Under the pieces are notes generated by a model. It ran no database searches. It was not told where the DNA came from and saw only the letters and a program-made list of their open reading frames with translations. The position numbers were made by a program, and so were the translations under genes. 6,143 nt of DNA from Pseudomonadota bacterium (GTDB lineage Bacteria > Pseudomonadota > Alphaproteobacteria > Rhizobiales > Devosiaceae), in contig JAEZBF010000025.1 in NCBI GenBank assembly GCA_023427545.1, forward strand, positions 1 through 6,143, written 5' to 3'. Positions 1 to 6,143 of the stretch are shown piece by piece (the stretch's first letter is position 1; each line of letters starts with the position of its first letter).

Positions 1-314
1 AAGACGACGCGGCCGATGCCGGCCCAGTAGATGGCGCCCGAGCACATCGCGCAGGGTTCGGCCGAGGTGTAGAGCGTACAGCCGGCCAACGTCTGCAGGT
101 CGTACGTCTTGGCTGCCCGCGACGCGAGCAGCCGTTCGGCATGAGCGGTTCGGTCGCCGCCCTCGGAGGAATAGCCGTTGCCCTGTTCCATCAGGATGTT
201 GCCGCCGGCATCTGCAAGGATAGCGCCAAAGGGATGATCGCCGCTTTCACGGGAGCGTCTGGCCACATCGAAGGCCACTCGCAGCAGGCGTTCGTCATCT
301 GGGTGCTGGGGCAA
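1..314 (-). CDS. Nucleoside deaminase (cytidine/deoxycytidylate deaminase fold, guanine-deaminase-like), partial at the C-terminus
   Basis: A zinc-dependent hydrolytic deaminase of a nucleobase or nucleoside, expected in the cytoplasm. The first 104 residues are visible and the C-terminal part lies beyond the left edge; family members are usually about 150 residues. Both zinc motifs are present: HAE at residues 58-60 (zinc-binding His58, proton-shuttle Glu60) and PCAMC at 87-91 (zinc ligands Cys88 and Cys91). HPFGA at 28-32 and GAIYWAGIGRVV after the second motif match the guanine deaminase/CodA-like branch better than tRNA adenosine deaminase, but the substrate cannot be fixed from this fragment. 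The start is taken as TTG at 314, because a GGAG lies 7 bases upstream and no in-frame ATG precedes the conserved N-terminal helix. It lies 25 bases downstream of the zinc-ribbon gene on the same strand, so co-transcription is likely. Confidence 0.9.
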   Translation of the reverse strand, partial: MPQHPDDERLLRVAFDVARRSRESGDHPFGAILADAGGNILMEQGNGYSSEGGDRTAHAERLLASRAAKTYDLQTLAGCTLYTSAEPCAMCSGAIYWAGIGRVV

Positions 315-321
315 TAGCGGT

Positions 322-325
322 CTCC
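322..325 (-). promoter_or_regulatory. Ribosome binding site that decides the TTG start of the deaminase
   Basis: On the minus strand a GGAG core lies 7 bases before the TTG at 314-312. The reading frame stays open further upstream into the zinc-ribbon gene but has no ATG between there and the conserved core. The GGAG therefore supports TTG as initiator. Confidence 0.6.
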
Positions 326-339
326 GCTGGTGCGTGGCG

Positions 340-630
340 TCAGAAGTCGAAGAGTTCGCCGAGGAATGACTCGCGCTTCTTGTAGGGCCGTTTGCGGTCC
401 CGGTCATCATGCCGGTCGTCGCCGTAGCGTGGCTGACCGCCGAAGCGGGGTGCCTCGGCGTAGCGGGTGTCCTCACGCCGTGGCTCCTGTTGCGGCGCGG
501 CACTGCGCTCGATGATCTTGTCCAGCTCGCCGCGATCGAGCCACACGCCGCGGCACTTGGGGCAATAGTCGATCTCGATCCCAGAGCGGTCGCTCATCAC
601 GAGGTCGATGTCGTCGATCGGGCACTTCAT
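340..630 (-). CDS. Small TFIIB-type zinc-ribbon protein (zf-TFIIB domain)
   Basis: A 96-residue protein with an N-terminal zinc ribbon and a charged tail. The zf-TFIIB signature is clear: CP at residues 3-4, CPKC at 23-26, then GVWLDRGELDKI. The usual second Cys of the first knuckle is Asp6, so only three Cys are seen in the ribbon. Residues 45-90 are rich in Arg, Asp, Pro and Tyr and look disordered, ending in a hydrophobic ELFDF. The family is widespread in bacteria but its function is not established; a role in nucleic-acid or protein binding would be a guess. The start is secure: ATG with AAGGAGGA 7 bases upstream, the strongest Shine-Dalgarno in the window. The gene lies 69 bases downstream of the protease gene and 25 bases upstream of the deaminase. 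Confidence 0.93.
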   Translation of the reverse strand: MKCPIDDIDLVMSDRSGIEIDYCPKCRGVWLDRGELDKIIERSAAPQQEPRREDTRYAEAPRFGGQPRYGDDRHDDRDRKRPYKKRESFLGELFDF

Positions 631-637
631 CGGGCAG

Positions 638-645
638 TCCTCCTT
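638..645 (-). promoter_or_regulatory. Strong Shine-Dalgarno of the zinc-ribbon gene
   Basis: AAGGAGGA on the minus strand, 7 bases before the ATG at 630, is close to a perfect match to the anti-Shine-Dalgarno. It suggests the small zinc-ribbon protein is translated efficiently compared with its neighbours, whose sites are shorter. Confidence 0.7.
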
Positions 646-699
646 GGCTGTCGTCCTACCGTATCTGGGAGGGCGGGCGTCGACATCAAGTGCGGCGAT

Positions 700-1386
700 T
701 CAGCCCGCGAGTTCGAGGCCGCGGCTGGTAACGCTGTAGCTGTCGAGCGTTTCGAGGAACGTCATGCCCAGTAGGCTGGTGTCCAGCGCGCCGGGCTCGG
801 CGACGAAAGCCCGGATGCGGTGCCTGATGATGCCGCCAACGTCTATCGTGTCGAGTTGAACTACCGCCGCGCGGCCGGTGCCGTTGGCCGTAGAGACCGG
901 CACGGTGTAGCTCAGTGTTTCCGGATCGATCCCCGCCGACCGCGCGTCCTCGGCGCTCAGCACCACCGCGCTGGCACCCGTGTCGAAGATCAGCGGGATG
1001 TTGGCGCCGTTGATGTTGGCGTTGACCTGGAAGTGCCCGCCGCGGCCGCGCCGAAAGGTGACTGTGCCCTTCTCCGTGTCCACTACGGGCGCCCCCGGGA
1101 GCAGTTCGCCGAAAACACGGGTGGCAACGCCCGAGAGATCGTCGCGGTAGGTGTAGCCCACGATGACAATGCCGAAGATGGCGACCCAGGTGACAAGGTT
1201 GCCCATGAGCTCTCCGAAGCGGCGCCGGCGCACGAACAGGCTGCCGGCAAGTACGATGAGCAGGATGACGCCGGGCAGTGCCTGGCCGGTTTGCTCCGGC
1301 GTCAGCCCAAGCATCGATCCGGCGTCGGCGCTGATCAGCAGTGCGAGGCAGGCTGCGATCGCGAGGGCAAAAGCGATGAAGAGCAT
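700..1386 (-). CDS. Membrane-anchored retropepsin-like aspartic protease (TIGR02281 / clan AA family)
   Basis: A 228-residue protein of the single-domain, retropepsin-like aspartic proteases common in alphaproteobacteria. The N-terminal half has three hydrophobic segments, about 1-20, 37-52 and 63-79, split by a basic RRRR loop at 53-56, so it is an inner-membrane protein. The protease domain spans about 105-226. It carries the catalytic signature IFDTGAS at 133-139 (Asp135 is the predicted catalytic residue; such enzymes act as dimers) and the conserved LLGMTFL at 205-211, followed by LDSY. The domain probably faces the periplasm, as judged from segment count and the positive-inside rule. 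The physiological substrate is unknown. The start is ATG at 1386, with a modest GAGGG about 8 bases upstream. It lies about 101 bases downstream of cobS on the same strand; a functional link to cobalamin synthesis is not evident. Confidence 0.92.
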   Translation of the reverse strand: MLFIAFALAIAACLALLISADAGSMLGLTPEQTGQALPGVILLIVLAGSLFVRRRRFGELMGNLVTWVAIFGIVIVGYTYRDDLSGVATRVFGELLPGAPVVDTEKGTVTFRRGRGGHFQVNANINGANIPLIFDTGASAVVLSAEDARSAGIDPETLSYTVPVSTANGTGRAAVVQLDTIDVGGIIRHRIRAFVAEPGALDTSLLGMTFLETLDSYSVTSRGLELAG

Positions 1387-1487
1387 GCGCAGGGCCCTCG
1401 GGCGCGGGATTGCGGACCACCCGTAATGAAGGCATTCGCTCGCCGCTATTCAAGCGTGCCTACCAAAGCTTTAATCGCGCGGCCAGT

Positions 1488-2309
1488 CTAGGCGAAGATC
1501 AGAAACACCGTGAGCGCGGCCAGTTCAAGCAGCGCCTGAAGCGCGCCGATGAGGTCTCCCGTCTGGCCGCCCACCAGCCGCTGACAGCAGATTGTCCAGC
1601 CGGCGGCGACTGCCACCATGAAGGCCAGCGCGATCAGCAGGGCGATGGGGCCGAGCACAGGGATCGCCAGCACGGCGGCTATGATCAGCGCCAGAATCGC
1701 GCCCACGGCGAATGCGGGGCGGGTGACGCCGCCAACGGCGGCCGACAGGCCGTCGGTGCGCGCCGGTGGGAGTACCACCGCGAGCCAGAGCGAGCCTGAG
1801 CGTGAGAGGATCATCGCCGCGAGCCAAAGGGCGCCGGCGCCGAGGCTGTGCAGCGCCGCGATCGCGCCGACCGCCACGATCCGCAGCAGGATGAACAGCA
1901 CGAGCGCGAGCACGCCGTAGGTGCCGTGGCGGCTGTCGCGCATGATCTCGAGTCGCCGCGTGGCGGTGGCACCCCCGAACAGCCCGTCGCTGGCATCGGC
2001 AAGGCCGTCCTCCGACATGGCGCCGGTGATGGCGAGGTAGGCGATAGCGGCCAGGCCCGCGGCGAAGATGCCGGGCAGGCCGATGAGCGTGAGGACGATC
2101 AGCAGCAGCGCTGGGATCGCGCCGAGCAGCAGACTGACGAAGGGCAGCGCCAGCGCCATGCGGTTGAGCTCTGGCGGCTCATCCGGAAAGGGCAGGCTGG
2201 CGAGCGGTACGCGGGAATAGAAGCGCAGCCCCATGGTCAGGTCGCCGGCGAAGTTGGGAGCGAGCCCGCCGGAATGGCGCGGCGGCGGCTCGGGATAGTC
2301 GTCGTTCAA
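1488..2309 (-). CDS. cobS: Adenosylcobinamide-GDP ribazoletransferase (cobalamin synthase)
   Basis: CobS (CobV in the Pseudomonas denitrificans naming) is the integral inner-membrane enzyme that joins adenosylcobinamide-GDP to alpha-ribazole or its 5'-phosphate, the last assembly step of adenosylcobalamin. The predicted protein is 273 residues, normal for the family. The acidic, metal-binding signature is intact: EDGLADASDG at 100-109 with Asp101, Asp105 and Asp108, followed by LFGG and LEIMRDSRHGTYG at 120-132. GGQTGD at 247-252 is the conserved C-terminal motif. Hydrophobic helices fill 52-95, 133-180 and 200-240, plus the extreme C-terminus. The frame is open beyond 2309 but would then run antisense into cobT. 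TTG at 2309, with AGGGA 7 bases upstream, is therefore preferred; ATG at 2234 is a poorer option without a ribosome site. It is divergent from cobT, its pathway partner. Confidence 0.94.
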   Translation of the reverse strand: MNDDYPEPPPRHSGGLAPNFAGDLTMGLRFYSRVPLASLPFPDEPPELNRMALALPFVSLLLGAIPALLLIVLTLIGLPGIFAAGLAAIAYLAITGAMSEDGLADASDGLFGGATATRRLEIMRDSRHGTYGVLALVLFILLRIVAVGAIAALHSLGAGALWLAAMILSRSGSLWLAVVLPPARTDGLSAAVGGVTRPAFAVGAILALIIAAVLAIPVLGPIALLIALAFMVAVAAGWTICCQRLVGGQTGDLIGALQALLELAALTVFLIFA

Positions 2310-2395
2310 TTGCGCTTCCCTGGATGAGCGGCTAGAGGTCGCAAACCTGACCCCGGCGCGCAACCCCGGCCTAGGTCTGACGCTGTGGAGCGCCC
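2310..2395. other. Divergent cobS-cobT intergenic region with repeated AGGTC half-sites
   Basis: These 86 bases must hold the 5' ends of both transcripts if the genes are transcribed from here. Visible elements are AGGT-N5-ACCT at 2336-2348, an overlapping GGTC-N8-GACC at 2337-2352, a further AGGTC at 2373-2377, and a direct repeat CCCCGGC between them. No clear -35/-10 pair was recognised. The space is too short for a standard cobalamin riboswitch (about 200 bases) and no B12-box-like core was seen. Confidence 0.4.
2317..2321 (-). promoter_or_regulatory. Ribosome binding site supporting the TTG start of cobS
   Basis: AGGGA on the minus strand lies 7 bases before TTG at 2309-2307. The next in-frame ATG, at 2234, has no purine-rich stretch in front of it. 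Starts further upstream would place cobS on top of cobT. Confidence 0.5.
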
Positions 2396-3405
2396 ATGCC
2401 CAATCCCTTTGCCGACATCGTCGAGCTCCTCCAGTTCGTGCCGGACGGCGATGAGGCGGCTGTCGCAGCGGTGCGGGAACGTGATGCGACGCTGACCAAG
2501 CCCGCGGGGTCGCTGGGGCGCATAGAAGAGCTGGTCGAATTCCTCGCCCGCTGGCAGGGTAAGGCGCCGCCGACACTCGACAACCCCATGGTCGCGGTGT
2601 TCGCCGCCAACCACGGCGTAACCGACCAGGGCGTCTCCGCCTTCCCGCGGGAAGTGACGGCGCAGATGGTCAAGAACTTCACCGATGGCGGCGCTGCGAT
2701 CAGCCAGATCTGCGCGCTGCACGGGCTGAACCTGCGGGTGTTCGAGCTCGCGCTGGAGCTGCCCACCGGCGACATCACGCTGGGCCCGGCGATGGACGAG
2801 CGCACCTGCGCCGCGACGATTGCCTACGGGATGGAGGCGATCGCCGGTCGGCCCGACCTGCTGTGCCTGGGCGAAATGGGCATCGGCAATACCACCGTGG
2901 CGGCTGGGGTCTACGCGGGGCTCTATGGCGGCAGCGGTGCCGAGTGGGTTGGGCGCGGCACCGGCGTCGACGATGCGGGGCTGACGCGGAAGGCCGCGGC
3001 GGTGGATCGAGCGCTCGCGCTGCATCGCGCAGGGCTCGACGACCCGCTGGCGGTGCTCGCGCGGTTGGGCGGCCGCGAGATCGCCGCGATGCTAGGTGCG
3101 CTGGTTGCGGCGCGGCACCACAAGATCCCGGTGATCGTCGACGGTTTCGTAGCGACCGCGGCGGCGGCGGTGGCTCACGCGGTTAATCCGGCGGCGATCG
3201 ACCACTGCATCTTCGCGCACGTGTCGGCGGAGCACGCGCATGCGCGGGCGCTGGAAGCGATGGGCAGGCGCGGGCTGCTGGACCTCGGCATGCGGCTGGG
3301 GGAGGGCACGGGGCCGGCGCTCGCGGCGGTGCTCTGCAAGACTGCGCTACACCTTCACCTCAACATGGCGACTTTTGCAGCTGCTGGGGTGAGCGGCAAG
3401 GACGC

Positions 3406-3409
<4 letters not shown>
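2396..3409 (+). CDS. cobT: Nicotinate-nucleotide--dimethylbenzimidazole phosphoribosyltransferase
   Basis: CobT (CobU in the Pseudomonas denitrificans naming) transfers ribose phosphate from nicotinate mononucleotide to 5,6-dimethylbenzimidazole. The product, alpha-ribazole 5'-phosphate, feeds the reaction of the neighbouring CobS. It is a cytoplasmic enzyme of 337 residues, close to the family norm of about 340-355. Family motifs are complete: KPAGSLGRIE at 35-44, ANHGVTDQGVSA at 71-82, LGEMGIGNTTVA at 158-169, GRGTGVDD at 187-193, and LGMRLGEGTGPALA at 297-310, where Glu303 aligns with the catalytic base of Salmonella CobT. The start is ATG at 2396 with GGAG five bases upstream. The gene is divergent from cobS, and its stop codon overlaps that of the convergent kinase gene. 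No frameshift or missing key residue is seen. Confidence 0.96.
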
Positions 3410-4944
<1,535 letters not shown>

Positions 4945-5064
4945 CTGGTACGAACTCGTGCTACTCGAATGACGGGTAATGACGCACCCGCTACAGCGTC
5001 GGACAAACCCTATGTCTTTCGTGGTTAAGGGGGGGTGAAGGGGCCGGTGAGAAGGCGCGCCAAA
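4945..5064. other. Divergent kinase-nuclease intergenic region with repeats
   Basis: The gap between the two divergent starts holds three features. One is a direct repeat AATGACG at 4968-4974 and 4978-4984, with a 10-base period. The second is an overlapping dyad CGGGT-N8-ACCCG at 4973-4990. The third is a seven-G run at 5029-5035 next to TTAA at 5025-5028 (TTAACCAC on the minus strand). These could be regulator sites. No strong -35/-10 pair was recognised. If the nuclease begins at the alternative GTG at 5035, the gap shrinks to 90 bases. Confidence 0.35.
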
Positions 5065-5643
5065 ATGCCGGATTGGACGCGCCGCGGATGGGCCCTGCGG
5101 AACGCCCGCCGGCGCCAGGGGCAGGGCTGGGTGGGCACGCTCGCCCTGCTCGTTCTCGTAATGGGTGCGCTCTACCTGCTTCGCGATTCCGGTGCCGACG
5201 GCGCGATTATTAGCGGGGCCGCACACGTGGTGGATGGAGATACCGTCAGGATCGGCGACGAGCGGATCCGGTTGCTCGGGCTCGATGCGCCCGAGCTCGA
5301 CCAGACCTGTGGCGACGCTGCAGGCCGGGACTGGAACTGCGGCTCGGCTGCCCGCGAGGCGCTGGCGCGGCTGGTGTCCGGCGGAGCGCTTGAGTGCAAC
5401 GGCGAGCGGCGGGACCAGTATGGCCGCCTCCTGGCGCACTGCACGGCAGGTGGGAAGGACGTCGGTGGCGCGATCGTCAGCGAGGGGCTGGCGGTCGCGA
5501 ATGGCGACTACGCGCGGGAGGAGGCAGAGGCGCGCGCCGGGCATCGCGGCCTTTGGGCCGGGCGGTTCGAGCACCCCAGGGACTGGCGCGACAAGGCCGC
5601 CGGTTTCGACCTCTGGAGCTGGATCGGCGCCTGGTTCGGCTGA
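5065..5643 (+). CDS. Membrane-anchored thermonuclease (staphylococcal nuclease-like, SNc domain)
   Basis: A predicted Ca-dependent phosphodiesterase for DNA/RNA, 192 residues from this start. A basic N-terminus (several Arg at 6-17) precedes one hydrophobic helix at about 22-39, a signal anchor that places the nuclease domain in the periplasm. The SNase core is intact: VVDGDTV at 55-61, IRLLGLDAPE at 68-77 and RDQYGRLLA at 116-124. Arg69, Glu77 and Arg121 align with the catalytic Arg35, Glu43 and Arg87 of staphylococcal nuclease. GLAVANGDY and AGHRGLW are typical late motifs. Four Cys (82, 92, 111, 126) could form disulfides, fitting export. ATG at 5065 has AGAAGG 9 bases upstream; GTG at 5035, next to AAGGGG, is an alternative adding ten residues. 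The real substrate and role are unknown; it could be scavenging or DNA processing. Confidence 0.92.
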   Translation: MPDWTRRGWALRNARRRQGQGWVGTLALLVLVMGALYLLRDSGADGAIISGAAHVVDGDTVRIGDERIRLLGLDAPELDQTCGDAAGRDWNCGSAAREALARLVSGGALECNGERRDQYGRLLAHCTAGGKDVGGAIVSEGLAVANGDYAREEAEARAGHRGLWAGRFEHPRDWRDKAAGFDLWSWIGAWFG

Positions 5644-5666
5644 TCGCCCGGAGCCCTCGCGATCGG
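5640..5666 (+). terminator. Weak hairpin over the nuclease stop codon
   Basis: GATCGC at 5642-5647 can pair with GCGATC at 5659-5664. The stem extends by a T-G wobble and one C-G pair outward, with an 11-base loop. No T-tract follows, so it is not a convincing intrinsic terminator. It may still pause or protect the 3' end. Confidence 0.2.
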
Positions 5667-5698
5667 TATGAAACTCAACTCGGTCTGATGCCTCCGGA

Positions 5699-5717
5699 GC
5701 ATTGACAAGCGCAATGC
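5699..5717. repeat. Inverted repeat GCATTG-N7-CAATGC over the -35 box; candidate operator
   Basis: Perfect 6-base arms at 5699-5704 and 5712-5717 flank seven bases and enclose the TTGACA box. The position suits an operator. Autoregulation by the downstream Lrp/AsnC-type protein is a natural inference for this family but is not shown by the sequence. A second, smaller palindrome, TTGCGCAA, lies downstream at 5781-5788. Confidence 0.4.
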
Positions 5718-5730
5718 CAGGGCCTTGAAT
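5702..5730 (+). promoter_or_regulatory. Sigma70-type promoter for the Lrp/AsnC-family gene
   Basis: A perfect TTGACA at 5702-5707, a 17-base spacer, and TTGAAT at 5725-5730 (four of six matches to TATAAT). Transcription would start near 5737, giving a leader of about 78 bases before the GTG at 5815. It is the best promoter in the window and is correctly placed for the regulator gene. Its -35 box sits inside a dyad (5699-5717). Confidence 0.6.
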
Positions 5731-5814
5731 TGCCTCTCTCGGGGCACAGTCTGCCCTTCTTTGCAAGCACGACAGGCGTATTGCGCAAACTGATTTCAGG
5801 GGGCTTGTTCGGCC

Positions 5815-6143
5815 GTGGATAAGATCGACCGCAAGATTTTGACGCTTCTCCAGAAGGACGCGACCATGCCGGTCGCCGAGATCGGGCGGAAGGTCGGGCT
5901 GTCCACAACCCCGTGCTGGCGACGCATCCAGAAGATGGAAGAGGACGGGGTGATCCGCGGCCGGGTCGCCGTGCTCGACCCCGTTAAGGTGAACGCCGGG
6001 GTGACCGTTTTCATGGCGGTCAAGACCAACGAGCACAACGAAGCCTGGATGCGGAAGTTCTCCGGCGTGATCGACGAGTTCCCCGAGGTCGTCGAGTTCT
6101 ACCGCATGAGCGGCGACGTCGATTACCTGCTGCGCGTCGTGGT
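5815..6143 (+). CDS. Lrp/AsnC-family transcriptional regulator, partial at the C-terminus
   Basis: A DNA-binding regulator of the feast/famine family; 109 residues are visible of an expected 150 or so. The N-terminus opens with DKIDRKILTLLQKD, the usual AsnC-type first helix. The winged helix-turn-helix follows, with recognition region VGLSTTPCWRRIQKMEEDGVI at about 28-48. A linker leads to the ligand-binding RAM domain from about residue 60, where FPEVVEFYRMSGDVDYLLRVV is typical. The effector, probably an amino acid, cannot be read from this part. The start is GTG at 5815: an in-frame TGA at 5791 excludes any start further upstream. The AGGGGG at 5798-5803 is 11 bases away, slightly long for a ribosome site. 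A good promoter and dyad lie upstream. Its regulated genes are probably beyond the right edge, or it is autoregulated. Confidence 0.94.
   Translation, partial: MDKIDRKILTLLQKDATMPVAEIGRKVGLSTTPCWRRIQKMEEDGVIRGRVAVLDPVKVNAGVTVFMAVKTNEHNEAWMRKFSGVIDEFPEVVEFYRMSGDVDYLLRVV

Noticed and set aside
631..699. Possible minus-strand promoter TTGATG with a GATAC-like -10 before the zinc-ribbon gene
   Set aside because: The -10 match is poor and the spacing ambiguous; read-through from the protease gene is equally likely.
686..1453. Minus-strand 255-codon frame overlapping the protease
   Set aside because: Its Arg/His/Pro-rich product is the typical out-of-frame shadow; the overlapping frame holds the DTGA protease with membrane helices.
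1387..1487. 101-base gap between cobS and the protease gene
   Set aside because: It was searched for a terminator or promoter. Only an AT-richer patch (around 1465-1475) was seen, with no stem followed by a T-tract and no convincing -35/-10 pair.
2310..2576. N-terminal extension of cobS to 362 residues
   Set aside because: It overlaps the 5' end of cobT on the other strand, has low-complexity Arg/Pro/Ala composition, and is absent from the family's usual length.
2306..3025. Minus-strand 239-codon frame inside cobT
   Set aside because: It is antisense to the fully conserved cobT and has no domain or ribosome site of note.
4945..6036. Upstream open extension of the kinase frame to 876 residues
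   Set aside because: It runs antisense through the nuclease gene and the start of the Lrp-type gene, both of which have clear conserved motifs. The extension shows no domain. Long antisense open frames are common at this GC content.

Overview
This is a GC-rich window with seven protein genes and short intergenic gaps. The protein families, the frequent TTG and GTG starts, and the divergent pair of late cobalamin genes point to an alphaproteobacterium, most likely in the Hyphomicrobiales (Rhizobiales). That assignment is inferred from family resemblance. No rRNA, tRNA, CRISPR array, insertion sequence or phage gene was seen, and the region reads as ordinary chromosomal backbone.

Left part (1-2309, minus strand). 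Four genes lie head to tail. In transcription order they are cobS (adenosylcobinamide-GDP ribazoletransferase), a membrane-anchored retropepsin-like aspartic protease, a small TFIIB-type zinc-ribbon protein, and a nucleoside (guanine/cytosine-type) deaminase cut by the left edge. Gaps are about 101, 69 and 25 bases, so co-transcription is possible but not proven. The deaminase and cobS are best read from TTG codons, each with its own Shine-Dalgarno sequence.

Middle (2310-3409). An 86-base divergent intergenic region separates cobS from cobT (plus strand, nicotinate-nucleotide--dimethylbenzimidazole phosphoribosyltransferase). CobT makes alpha-ribazole phosphate. CobS joins alpha-ribazole (or its phosphate) to adenosylcobinamide-GDP at the inner membrane, so the two genes together assemble the lower nucleotide loop of vitamin B12. 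No cobalamin riboswitch fits in the gap.

Right part (3406-6143). cobT and a six-TM sensor histidine kinase converge and overlap by four bases, with both TAG stops inside one CTAG. The kinase gene is divergent from a membrane-anchored staphylococcal-nuclease-like gene. After a 171-base gap holding a good sigma70-type promoter inside a dyad, an Lrp/AsnC-family regulator begins and runs off the right edge. No response regulator is present beside the kinase.

No convincing new system was found. The best leads are the dyad-embedded lrp promoter, the inverted and direct repeats in the two divergent intergenic regions, and the kinase without a visible partner.
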